Shown here piece by piece: positions 43,024 through 51,299 of a stretch of DNA of 64,000 bases; positions within the stretch are counted from its first letter, which is position 1, and the number at the start of each line of letters is the position of its first letter. The translations under genes and the position numbers were made by a program. This DNA is from DASWHR01 sp036398095 (GTDB lineage: Bacteria; Actinomycetota; AC-67), in NCBI GenBank assembly GCA_036398095.1, contig DASWHR010000141.1, positions 4,632 through 68,631 on the forward strand, in the 5' to 3' direction. The notes under the pieces were generated by a model. It ran no database searches. It saw nothing but the letters and a program-made list of their open reading frames with translations, and was not told the DNA's origin.

Positions 43024-43704
43024 ATGCGTCCGGTCGCCGTTCCCACGAGTGTCGTTTCGGCGCTGGCCGTTGCGATCGCGGCACTGCTGACGGCCGGCAC
43101 CCCGATCGCGATCCGCCACGCATCGACGAACGCCGCCGGGGGGTCGGACATCGTCCCGAGCGCTCGAGACGGCATCGAGGTCGTGATCGCGCCACGCTCC
43201 GCGGGTTCGCGAAGCGACCGCGCCGAAACCCGCCGGCCCGCCGAGGCAGTTGCCGGTCCCGCCGTGACCGACCCCGCCACAACTCCGATGGCCGCGACCG
43301 CGGCGCCCTTCACACTCGAGCTTCCGGACGGCTGGTCGGGCGGAGAGATCGGCGCCTTCGACGACGACGCGAAACGCTCGTTCCGCTACACCGACGAGGC
43401 CGGCCGGTATTTTGTGGTCAACATCGATCCGGCCGGAAGCGAGTTCGACGCCGACGAAGTCTGGCGCTATCGCGTGGAAGACCACGAACGCTTCGTCGTG
43501 ACCCGTCAGGAGCGCTGCGTTCCGAGCGAACCGATGTGCTCGCTCGGCGACGGCGCCCAGACGATCTACGCGCTCTGGGACGAGGGCGGCTCGGCCAGGG
43601 TCGGTGGCCACGCCTACTACTTCCGCTTCGGCGATGAGCACAACGAGATCGGCGGGACCCGCGTGTTCCGGCAGATTCTCGAAAGCATTCGCGCCCGGGC
43701 GTAA
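43024..43704 (+). CDS. Secreted or membrane-anchored protein of unknown function
   Basis: 226 residues from the ATG at 43024; an in-frame ATG at 42985 would add a Gly/Arg-rich stretch before the hydrophobic segment and is less likely. An N-terminal hydrophobic segment (about 5-24) acts as signal or anchor. A low-complexity Ala/Thr/Pro-rich linker leads to a beta-rich domain (about 95-226; FTLELPDGWSGGEIGAF...YFVVNIDPAG) with a Cys pair in CVPSEPMC. No known family is recognised, though the PDGW start recalls small secreted domains of actinobacteria. Confidence 0.65.
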   Translation: MRPVAVPTSVVSALAVAIAALLTAGTPIAIRHASTNAAGGSDIVPSARDGIEVVIAPRSAGSRSDRAETRRPAEAVAGPAVTDPATTPMAATAAPFTLELPDGWSGGEIGAFDDDAKRSFRYTDEAGRYFVVNIDPAGSEFDADEVWRYRVEDHERFVVTRQERCVPSEPMCSLGDGAQTIYALWDEGGSARVGGHAYYFRFGDEHNEIGGTRVFRQILESIRARA

Positions 43705-43875
43705 ACGACCGGCTCACCACGGAAGGTTCTTCCGCCTTCGCAGGAGATATCCCCCGCCGCGGCGAACCCTGCGCCCAACGACCGACTCGGAGTGTGTCGT
43801 TTTGCGCAGACCGGAGTGGGGGCTCCGGCGCACACTCGAACCTATCGGATCGTCACCGGATCGAGGAGGAATCTC

Positions 43876-44358
43876 ATGTCGCTTCGCCGCATCGCCGCAC
43901 CCATGATCGCCGTCGCCGCTCTGGGCGCCGGACTGCTCGTCCCGTCCGCCGCGTCGGCCGTCGAATGCGGTCGCGGAACGACCTTCGCCAAGTTCGTTCA
44001 GCCCGAAGGCGGGCAATTGTCGGCGAACACGCACCTTGGCGGCATCGCCTACACCGCGCCGGCAGCGGCCGTGCCGTCGGTCATGCTCTCCACGACCGGC
44101 CAGATCGAGGTCAAGATCGAGCACAAGTGCCTGCAGGCGATGCGCCTGACCGTCTACAAGGATGGCGTCGACGCGCCGATCCACACCAACACGTGGGATC
44201 CGCTGTCGTGCGAGGAAGCCGTCACGACCGACACCGTCAACATCGGATTGGACGGCGGCACCTACAAGTTCGTGCTCGACGGCCTCGGATGCGAAGGCGT
44301 TCCGCTGACCCCGACCGAGCATGGCGGACTCGTGGGCGACCCGCCGCTGGGCTTGTAG
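43876..44358 (+). CDS. Secreted protein of unknown function
   Basis: 160 residues with a signal peptide ending ASA (about residue 26). The mature 134-residue part has four Cys residues (two likely disulfides), strands such as VKIEHKCLQAMRLTVYKDGVDAP and a Gly/Pro-rich C-terminus. No family recognised. The ribosome binding site GAGGAGG is 6 nt from the ATG, the strongest in this part of the window, so it may be an abundant exported protein. A hairpin terminator follows. Confidence 0.7.
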   Translation: MSLRRIAAPMIAVAALGAGLLVPSAASAVECGRGTTFAKFVQPEGGQLSANTHLGGIAYTAPAAAVPSVMLSTTGQIEVKIEHKCLQAMRLTVYKDGVDAPIHTNTWDPLSCEEAVTTDTVNIGLDGGTYKFVLDGLGCEGVPLTPTEHGGLVGDPPLGL

Positions 44359-44378
44359 AAGCACCGACACCACCAGGG

Positions 44379-44402
44379 GGCCCCGGGCATCGTCCCGGGG
44401 CC
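44379..44402 (+). terminator. Rho-independent-type hairpin
   Basis: A perfect 9-bp stem (GGCCCCGGG, 44379-44387 with 44394-44402) around CATCGT, followed by TTCGCATCGTTCCCTTCTT. It lies 20 nt after the stop of the secreted-protein gene. Confidence 0.75.
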
Positions 44403-44446
44403 TTCGCATCGTTCCCTTCTTCCGGGGAATGGGCGCCCGCCGCGGC

Positions 44447-44452
44447 TAGCAT
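44447..44452 (+). promoter_or_regulatory. Predicted -10 box of the carboxypeptidase gene (leaderless)
   Basis: TAGCAT is followed by 7 nt and the ATG at 44460. No ribosome binding site is visible. Confidence 0.4.
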
Positions 44453-44459
44453 CGGGGCG

Positions 44460-45491
44460 ATGCCCCGCGCGCTCGCCGCGGCGCTCGTCGCCGCGCTCAT
44501 CGGTGCGGCCGCCGCTTCGCCGGCGGCGGCATCTTCATCGTCGCTCCCGCCGTTGTCGGCGGCGGCCGCGGCGTCCTACGACGTGGTCGGACAACGATTC
44601 GTGCGGCAAGTCAACGCCGACGTTCGCATGGCGCCCGCCAGCCTTGCCAAGATGCTGGTCGCGCTGATCGTCGCCGAGCATCTCGCACCCGACGAGCAAG
44701 TCATGATCTCGCACCGCGCCGCATCGACCAAGCCCGACAACATCCGCTGGCCGGAAGGAGCGATCTACACGGCCGATCAACTGCTTCACGCGATGATGAT
44801 GGAATCATCCAACGGAGCGGCGGTCGCGTTCGCCGACCACCTCGCCGGGTCGGTCGCCACGTTCTCGGAGATGATGGATGCGAAAGCGGCTGCGCTGGGC
44901 GCGCGCGACACGCATATCGTCGAGCCGAGCGGACTCGACGCCGAGGGCCAGTACTCGACGGCGCACGACATGGCGCTGATCGCGGCCGCGGTGGTCCGCC
45001 AGCCCTGGCCGGCCTCGGTGGTAGGCACCAGGAGGCACGTGATCCCCTGGACGAACGGCGGCACGTACACGCTTCACACGCTCAACGGGTGGATCGTGCG
45101 GTTCGACGGAGCGCTCGGCGTCAAGAACGGCTACACGACGAAGGCGGGGAACTGCCTTGCCGCCGCGGCGACGAGACACGGCCGGACCGTCGTCACGGTC
45201 GTCCTCAACGATCGCCGCTGGTATGCCGACAGCGCGGCGCTCATGCTCGACGCGTTCCCTCGCGCGGTGGCGGGCGAGGTCAAGCCGCTTCCCGCACCGG
45301 CGAGCGCGGCCGCCGCCGACCTGCGCGCGGCCGCTGCCACGGCGCCGGCCGCCGGGCCGTCGAAGCTGACGGCGACGGCGCTGGCGTTCGCGGTCGCGGC
45401 GCTTACGGTCGCGGCCCGCCGGCGGCAAGTGGTGCGGCGCCGGCGTGCCCGCGCGCTGGCGCGTCGCTCGCATCTTCCCCGGTTGCCGTAG
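44460..45491 (+). CDS. Serine-type D-Ala-D-Ala carboxypeptidase (peptidase S11)
   Basis: 343 residues. A signal peptide (1-25) precedes the S11 penicillin-binding fold: SxxK as S61-L-A-K64, SxN as S116-S-N118 in MMMESSNGAAVAF, and K-x-G as KNGYTT (about 222-227; Asn replaces the usual Thr of KTG). A C-terminal hydrophobic segment followed by an Arg-rich tail anchors it outside the membrane. It trims the terminal D-Ala of peptidoglycan stem peptides. Its 3' end overlaps the convergent kinase gene by 89 nt. Confidence 0.88.
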   Translation: MPRALAAALVAALIGAAAASPAAASSSSLPPLSAAAAASYDVVGQRFVRQVNADVRMAPASLAKMLVALIVAEHLAPDEQVMISHRAASTKPDNIRWPEGAIYTADQLLHAMMMESSNGAAVAFADHLAGSVATFSEMMDAKAAALGARDTHIVEPSGLDAEGQYSTAHDMALIAAAVVRQPWPASVVGTRRHVIPWTNGGTYTLHTLNGWIVRFDGALGVKNGYTTKAGNCLAAAATRHGRTVVTVVLNDRRWYADSAALMLDAFPRAVAGEVKPLPAPASAAAADLRAAAATAPAAGPSKLTATALAFAVAALTVAARRRQVVRRRRARALARRSHLPRLP

Positions 45492-46878
45492 CCTCGTCGC
45501 GCAACAGCACGCAGAAACGCGCGCCCCCGCCCGGACGATTCTCAACCCACGCGCGACCTTCGTGCATCTCGGCGAAGCGACGCACGAGCGACAAGCCGAT
45601 GCCGGTGCCTGGCGCATGCGATGTCGAAGTGTCGCCGCGTCGGAACACGTCGAACACCGCCGTCTTCAGATGATCGGGAACGCCGGGCCCGTCGTCTTCG
45701 ACGACGATCACGAATCCGTCCGGCGCTTCGGCGAGGCGCACCCAGATCGTGGCGCCTTCGGGCGTGTGCCGCGCGCAGTTGACCGCCAGGTTCTCCACGA
45801 TGCGCTCGACCTTCGGTCCATCGACGTTGGCGACGAACGAGCCGGTTGGAGGGTGCAGGCGGCGGCCGCCCAGGTCGACCCCGGCGACGGCCGATCGAAT
45901 GATCTCGAGCACGTCAACCGGGCGGCGCGAGGGCCGGATCGTGCGCCGATATAGGCGATCCAAGTCGAGCAAGTCGCGCAGCAGCCGGTCGAGCTTGCGG
46001 GCGTTCACGACCAGCCGGTCCATGATCATGTCCGCCTCGGACTCGGCGAGCGAATCCTTGTGCTCCTGCAGTGTCAACGCGAATCCGAGCACGGCGGCGA
46101 GCGGCGTGCGCAACTCGTGCGAGACGGCTTCCAGGAACGAGTTCTTCATGTCGTTGAGCGAGCGGAGGCGTTCGGCGGCTTCGCGTTCGCGTTCGAACGA
46201 AACGCGGATCGCGTCTTCGGCGCGCGAGCGCGAGATCGCTTCGCCGACGAGGTTGGCGATCGACTGGAGGAAGGCGGCGTCGTGGGTCGAGAATGCGCCG
46301 GGCGCGCGTGCATGCGCGCCAAGAATCCCGAACCGGCCGCTAGAGCCCAGGATCACTACGCCGCAGAGGCTCCGGATGTCGTGGGACGTCAGGATCGGCG
46401 GACGCTCAAAGCGGGTTTCGGTCGCCAGATCTTCTACGACCACCGGTTCGGCCGACTCGAGGATGTAGCCGGCGGCGCTTCCCGGGACCGAGGGCACCGA
46501 CGATCCCACGATGCCGTCCCGCCAGCCGCGGCCGGCGCGAAACAGCAGCCGGTCGCGTTCGGGGAGCGCTTCCAGAATGCCGACGCAATCAACGCGCAAG
46601 GTGTCGATAACGACGCGGATCGCGTCGTCGAGCAGCATGTCGACGGGCATGCCCGACAGCGCTCGAAGCCCGAGATCCGCGATCGCCTTCTGCTGCCGAA
46701 CCCGGTCGGCAAGCTCGTCCTCGGCGGAACGGCGCTCGAGTTGAATGAATGGAACGTCCCTCGCCACAGGTCGATGCTTCCAGAGCATGGTTGGTGCGGC
46801 AATGGCCCGAACGAACCACATTGACCGATCCCGGGCCGCCCAAGAGTCCGACTCGTCCTGATCGGGCCAATCATGCAA
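45403..46878 (-). CDS. GAF-domain sensor histidine kinase
   Basis: 491 residues, without membrane segments. A GAF domain (about 65-215) leads to HisKA with FLEAVSHELRTPLAAVLGFAL (H254) and an HATPase domain (NLAVNCARH, VVEDDGPGVPDHL, GTGIGLSLVRRFAEMHEG). A soluble kinase probably sensing a small ligand or redox signal. No response regulator is adjacent, so it is an orphan in this window. The start is uncertain: in-frame ATGs at 46821 and 46788 are alternatives. The last 30 residues overlap the carboxypeptidase gene on the other strand. Confidence 0.88.
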   Translation of the reverse strand: MHDWPDQDESDSWAARDRSMWFVRAIAAPTMLWKHRPVARDVPFIQLERRSAEDELADRVRQQKAIADLGLRALSGMPVDMLLDDAIRVVIDTLRVDCVGILEALPERDRLLFRAGRGWRDGIVGSSVPSVPGSAAGYILESAEPVVVEDLATETRFERPPILTSHDIRSLCGVVILGSSGRFGILGAHARAPGAFSTHDAAFLQSIANLVGEAISRSRAEDAIRVSFEREREAAERLRSLNDMKNSFLEAVSHELRTPLAAVLGFALTLQEHKDSLAESEADMIMDRLVVNARKLDRLLRDLLDLDRLYRRTIRPSRRPVDVLEIIRSAVAGVDLGGRRLHPPTGSFVANVDGPKVERIVENLAVNCARHTPEGATIWVRLAEAPDGFVIVVEDDGPGVPDHLKTAVFDVFRRGDTSTSHAPGTGIGLSLVRRFAEMHEGRAWVENRPGGGARFCVLLRDEATATGEDASDAPARGHAGAAPLAAGGPRP

Positions 46879-46955
46879 GCGGTTTCTCGGAAAACCCGCC
46901 GATCTTCCAGAAATCTCCTGGTGCTGGTGGTGCTATTGAGCCATAGTGCGCCCCC

Positions 46956-48392
46956 ATGCGCCGCCTTCCCCGACGTGGCGCGGCACTGACGCTCGGTGTC
47001 GTGGTCGCGCTCGCCCTCTTGCCGGCCCCCGCGGCCGATGCGTCGGGGGCGGCGAGTTCGATCACCGTCTGGGGTCGCGGGTTCGGCCACGGCCGCGGAC
47101 TCAGCCAGTGGGGCGCACGCGGGCTCGCGTCCACCGGCTCGTCGTGGCAGGCGATTCTGGCGCACTACTATCGCGGCACCGCGCTCGCCCGCCGCCCGCC
47201 GGGAGAACGAATCCGCGTCCTGGTTGAATCCTCGCCGGCGGTCGTCGCGACCAGCGCCCGGCGGTTCACGATCCGGTGGCGAGACGGCCGAATGATCGGG
47301 CTCAACGACAGCAGCCGCCGCTTCGTGCGGGTGCGATACGCCGGCGGCCGGTATCGCGTCGACAAGGGCACGACCCCGTGGGGCCCGTGGAGGGCGATGA
47401 CTCACGGGAAGATGCCCGTCGTTTTCGTGCGCGGCGCCTCGCCGATCGAGATCGTGTCCTCGTCGGGATCCTCGCGCGCGTACCGGCAGACGATCGAGGT
47501 GCGCCGTCGCGGGTCACGTATCGACGCGATCAACCATGTCCCGCTCGAGGAGTATCTGATGGGAGTCGTTCCGCGCGAGATGCCCTCGACGTGGCCGGCC
47601 AATGCGTTGCGTGCGCAGGCGGTGGCGGCGCGAAGCTACGCCGTGGCGGTGATGGAACGCTGGCGCGACCGTTCGTATCACATTTGCGACACAACCGCGT
47701 GCCAGGTCTACGGCGGGCTTGCGACGCGCCGCGCCCAGGGCTCGAAGCCGGTAACGGCCGAGCGCGGCTCCACCACGGCGGCCGTGCTGGGAACGGCGCG
47801 CCTCGTGGTCACGCACGCGGGGAGAACCGTCTTAGCCGAGTATTCGTCCTCGAGCGGAGGACGCACCGCGAACGGCGGCCGGCCCTACCTTCGATCCGTT
47901 GACGATCCGTCCGACCGGATCTCACCGCACCATCGATGGTCGGTACGACTCGATTCCGGCCGCATCGAACGCGAATGGCCGAGCGTCGGGCGGCTTCGGT
48001 CGGTCGTGGTGCGCGGGCGCGACGGCGGCGGTCCGTGGGGCGGGCGCGTTCGCAGCGTCCGCATCACCGGCACGCGAGGCCGCGTCGACGTGCCGGGCGG
48101 CACGTTCGCGTCGCGGATGAATCTTCGAAGCCGCCTGTATGCGATCGCGCCGCCGCCGGCGGCCGGATATCGGTTCACGACCGACATGGGAATCGGGGCG
48201 ACCGGTCGCGCCGTGCGCGAGCTGCAACATCGGCTGCATCGCGCCGGCGCCTATCCGGCGGGAAAGGTCACCGGCACGTTCGGTCCGCTCACGCGGGATG
48301 CGTTGCGCCGCTACCAGCGGTCGCGCGGGATCCGCCCGACCGGCTACCTGGGCCCCCAGACGCGCGCGAAGCTCAACGCCGAAGCCCGCTGA
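46956..48392 (+). CDS. SpoIID/LytB-domain protein with a C-terminal peptidoglycan-binding domain
   Basis: 478 residues. A signal peptide (1-29) is followed by a SpoIID/LytB domain: GRGFGHGRGLSQWGARG, INHVPLEEYLMGVVPREMPSTWPANALRAQAVAARSYA and EYSSSSGGRTANGG, the usual blocks with the catalytic Glu in PREM. Residues 405-475 are a PG_binding_1 repeat (GRAVRELQHRLHRAGAYP...RDALRRYQRSRGIRPTGYLGPQTRAKL). SpoIID is a lytic transglycosylase in endospore formers; here, without sporulation genes, a wall-remodelling role is likely. CATAGT eight nt before the ATG may be its -10 box. Confidence 0.88.
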   Translation: MRRLPRRGAALTLGVVVALALLPAPAADASGAASSITVWGRGFGHGRGLSQWGARGLASTGSSWQAILAHYYRGTALARRPPGERIRVLVESSPAVVATSARRFTIRWRDGRMIGLNDSSRRFVRVRYAGGRYRVDKGTTPWGPWRAMTHGKMPVVFVRGASPIEIVSSSGSSRAYRQTIEVRRRGSRIDAINHVPLEEYLMGVVPREMPSTWPANALRAQAVAARSYAVAVMERWRDRSYHICDTTACQVYGGLATRRAQGSKPVTAERGSTTAAVLGTARLVVTHAGRTVLAEYSSSSGGRTANGGRPYLRSVDDPSDRISPHHRWSVRLDSGRIEREWPSVGRLRSVVVRGRDGGGPWGGRVRSVRITGTRGRVDVPGGTFASRMNLRSRLYAIAPPPAAGYRFTTDMGIGATGRAVRELQHRLHRAGAYPAGKVTGTFGPLTRDALRRYQRSRGIRPTGYLGPQTRAKLNAEAR

Positions 48393-48536
48393 CCGGGCGG
48401 GGCGGGCCATTCGACCGGGACCCGAATGGACTAGAAGAACCATCCGGACGGGGGGCGAGGAATCGACGCCGGAGAACCGATCTGTACCACGACGCAATTC
48501 GGCACGACGCATTCGGCGATCGATCGGAGGCTCGGC

Positions 48537-48800
48537 ATGGCATTCGTAGTCGTGATGACGATGGCACTCGTCACCGCTCTGGTGTTGGTCCCCTGCGCCA
48601 CGACCCTGATCGTCAAAAGCAGCCGCAGCGGCCTGAGCACGCGCCGCAGCAGAGAGGCCGCGACCCGCGCGAGGATGGCCGAGATCTTCGGCTATGACAC
48701 GATCACGTTGGTGACGTCCTCACCGGCGAACACGACGCGCGCCGTGCGCGCGCCGGTCATGCAGTACGCAAACTCATTCGTCTGCCGCGAAGCGGGCTGA
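48537..48800 (+). CDS. Possible small membrane protein
   Basis: 87 residues with one hydrophobic segment (2-26) and a polar tail. A GGAGG at 48525-48529 stands 7 nt before the ATG, and codon third positions are mixed. The last 109 bp overlap the 3' end of the convergent 813-residue protein gene, which lowers confidence. The stretch 48393-48536 before it shows no other feature. Confidence 0.3.
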   Translation: MAFVVVMTMALVTALVLVPCATTLIVKSSRSGLSTRRSREAATRARMAEIFGYDTITLVTSSPANTTRAVRAPVMQYANSFVCREAG

Positions 48801-51133
48801 CCCAGCGTCCGAAGCACCTGCTCCGGGTTCATCCCCGCCGTCACGTTCGCGACCTGCGCGTCGGTCAGGTCGTCCACATCGTTGCGACACGCGTTGGGCG
48901 CGATGCCCACGGCACGCTCCCACATCTGCAAGTAGGCCTCGGGTCCCTTCTCCATGTCTTCCAGGATCGTGTCGCCGGCGATCTTGCGCAGATCCTGAAG
49001 CCAGTCCGGATACAGACCGTAATGTGCGACGCCGTCGGTGTTGACGTCGTAGACACGCTCACCGCTTCGCTGCTTGTCCACGGTGACGCCACCGAAGCCG
49101 GTGAACGGGTAGGTCACCTTGTTGGGGTTGCCTGCTCCGCGCGGTGGGCCTTGGGCACCGAAGCCGTTCACGTCAGAGCCATAGCCGAGCGCGAAACCGA
49201 ACGTGTCGATGTCGGCCCAGCCTTTCGTCTTGTTCCAATCGTTGACGAACCCGGCTGACGAGCCGGCGTAGGGCGTGACGACCCCGCCCATCTCGATCAC
49301 GCGGCGGTAGGTCGAGTCGTCGGCCCAACTGTGGCTGGAGACCACGCCCGGATAGCCGGCGGCTTCGATGTAGTCCATCGCCTCGCTGCGGGCTTTCGCG
49401 CTCATGTGGTCGGGATCGAAGATCATGCCGCGGCTCATCATCGCGTCGAGCATGTGCCGGCCGAGGTCGGTCAGGCCTCGCGTGTTGCAATGCGGACCGG
49501 CCGGGTAGGCGGGCACACCGTTCGAGGCCGCCAGGCTGAGCACGCCGGCGAAGACCGAGTCGCGTCCGGTGAACTCGCTCTTGGTGGCGTCGTCGTGGAC
49601 GTTGATCTGCGGCTTGTCGTGCTCGTGGCCGTCTTCGCAGGTCTGCATCTGCCAGTAGCTGCCGGTCTCGCTCATGTTGCCTTGGTTCACCACGACGCCG
49701 GTCGAGCCCCCGTCGCCGGTGACGCCCGACAGCGCGTTGTCGAACTTGTTGACCAGCTCCATCTGCCGGACGCCGAGGTCGTAGACGGCCTGCATCTCGC
49801 GGTCGATCTTCGCCTGATCGCAGGTCGGAATGTCGCGGACCAGGCCGCAGTCGAGCGGCGTGGAGACTTCGATGCCCAACACGACGGCCAGCTTCCCGCC
49901 GTTGATGAGGCGCCGCGCTTGGAAGGGGTCGGTCGCGATCCGGAACCAGCCTTCGCCGGGCCCGCCTTCCTGCGCGTCGATGTAGCGCTCGAGTTCGCGA
50001 ATGCGCTCTGCCTGCAGGCGCACCCCGTCCATCTCGTTGCAACTGTTCTGCCGGTACGGGTAGATCTTGCACAGCGCCGCGTTGTCGACGAGCAAGTTGA
50101 CGAACAGGCGCAGCCCGCCGCGCCAGGCGCGCTCAAGCCACTTGTAGTAGAGCTGCTCGTGCGTGAGCGAGTTGTATCGCGGCCAGAAGCCGAACGTCGG
50201 CCAGCCGACGGTGTCGTGGCTGGCCGGACTGCCCAACACCGTCTCCAGCACGGCGCCGCGACCGCCGGGCTCGTGATCGGGACAGTCGATGAGAGCTTGC
50301 GTAACGCCGTAGCGGTGCCAGGGGCGGCCGCAGCGGCTGCGGCCGCCGATGAACTCGTAGGCCATCATGTGCACGTGCGCGTCGAGGTAGCCGCGCACCT
50401 CCGCGATCGCGGTATCGCCGGTCGCAACCGGGCCGTCGATGTTGATCTGGACTTCGGGGAACTCGGTGCAGCCGGTGGTGAGCTGCAGCGCGAAATCGGT
50501 GGCGACGTCGGTGAGCGCGAGCGCGCCGCCCGGTCCGGTCACAAGACCCTGCTCGGTCGCGGGAAGCGTGAAGGAGAACGTGCCGGGACCGGTTTGCTCG
50601 ACGGTCCAGTCGGCCAGATCCGATGCGATCGCCGCGCCGACGAGGGCCGAGCCGCGGCCGGTCGCGTCGCCCAGCGCGCTTGCCGCAACGGCCTTCGCGG
50701 CGTCCTCCGACGCGCCGCCCGACAGGCCGTCGGCATAGCCGCCGGGCGTGGATCGGTGGACTTCGTCGGCCAGATCGCCGACAAGGCCGGCGTCGGCGGC
50801 CAGATGCGACTCGGCGGTGTCGAACAGCAGATAGCTTCCCAGATCCGTCGCCTTGAAGAAGAACGGCTCTGCTTCGCCGAGCGAGGCGCCGGTGGCGGCG
50901 TAGGAGCCGCCGGACCGCTGCACCCAGCCGCCGGCTGCGACCGAGCGCACGCCGTAGCAGCCGCCGGCCATCGCGTAGCGGTCTTCGGGGACCGGCAGCC
51001 TGGTCGCCGAGCTCGCCCGCTGGGACATCGTCGCGGGAAGGATCGTCGACAGCAGCGCGAGCGCCAGGCCGCCGGCCATGCGCGGCGAAAGCCGCCTCGA
51101 CGTGCGGGTTCGTTGTGCCGGTGCATTGTTCAC
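48692..51133 (-). CDS. Secreted amidohydrolase-fold protein, dipeptidase (M19)-like
   Basis: 813 residues, GTG start with AGGGGG upstream. A signal peptide (about 1-43) leads to a beta-rich N-terminal domain. A metal-dependent hydrolase domain starts at YLDAHVHMMAYEF (about 250, HxH ligands). Later metal-site candidates are VLGIEVSTPLDC, MELVNKFDNALSG, IFDPDHMSAKARSEAMDYIEA and VVSSHSWADD, in the order and spacing of renal-dipeptidase-like (M19) barrels. It is twice the length of M19 enzymes because of inserts and the N-terminal domain. Substrate unknown. It diverges from the BBE flavoprotein gene. Confidence 0.75.
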   Translation of the reverse strand: MNNAPAQRTRTSRRLSPRMAGGLALALLSTILPATMSQRASSATRLPVPEDRYAMAGGCYGVRSVAAGGWVQRSGGSYAATGASLGEAEPFFFKATDLGSYLLFDTAESHLAADAGLVGDLADEVHRSTPGGYADGLSGGASEDAAKAVAASALGDATGRGSALVGAAIASDLADWTVEQTGPGTFSFTLPATEQGLVTGPGGALALTDVATDFALQLTTGCTEFPEVQINIDGPVATGDTAIAEVRGYLDAHVHMMAYEFIGGRSRCGRPWHRYGVTQALIDCPDHEPGGRGAVLETVLGSPASHDTVGWPTFGFWPRYNSLTHEQLYYKWLERAWRGGLRLFVNLLVDNAALCKIYPYRQNSCNEMDGVRLQAERIRELERYIDAQEGGPGEGWFRIATDPFQARRLINGGKLAVVLGIEVSTPLDCGLVRDIPTCDQAKIDREMQAVYDLGVRQMELVNKFDNALSGVTGDGGSTGVVVNQGNMSETGSYWQMQTCEDGHEHDKPQINVHDDATKSEFTGRDSVFAGVLSLAASNGVPAYPAGPHCNTRGLTDLGRHMLDAMMSRGMIFDPDHMSAKARSEAMDYIEAAGYPGVVSSHSWADDSTYRRVIEMGGVVTPYAGSSAGFVNDWNKTKGWADIDTFGFALGYGSDVNGFGAQGPPRGAGNPNKVTYPFTGFGGVTVDKQRSGERVYDVNTDGVAHYGLYPDWLQDLRKIAGDTILEDMEKGPEAYLQMWERAVGIAPNACRNDVDDLTDAQVANVTAGMNPEQVLRTLGQPASRQTNEFAYCMTGARTARVVFAGEDVTNVIVS

Positions 51134-51299
51134 GCAAAGCCCCCTGTTCGTTGTTCAGATCGTTTCGTGCGGTGGCCGCCAAGAAAAGGGGCCTTCCACG
51201 GATTCTCCCTGGGGACGGCGAACTCCTGCCTCAATTTTCTTTCGGAGCCGGATTCGGTAGCGTGGCCGGGCAGGCCGCCGACTCCGAGGGGGATGTCCC

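Noticed and set aside
43720..43734. Terminator after the 43024 gene (CGGAAG-GTT-CTTCCG)
   Set aside because: Six-bp stem with no U-run; too weak to list as a feature.
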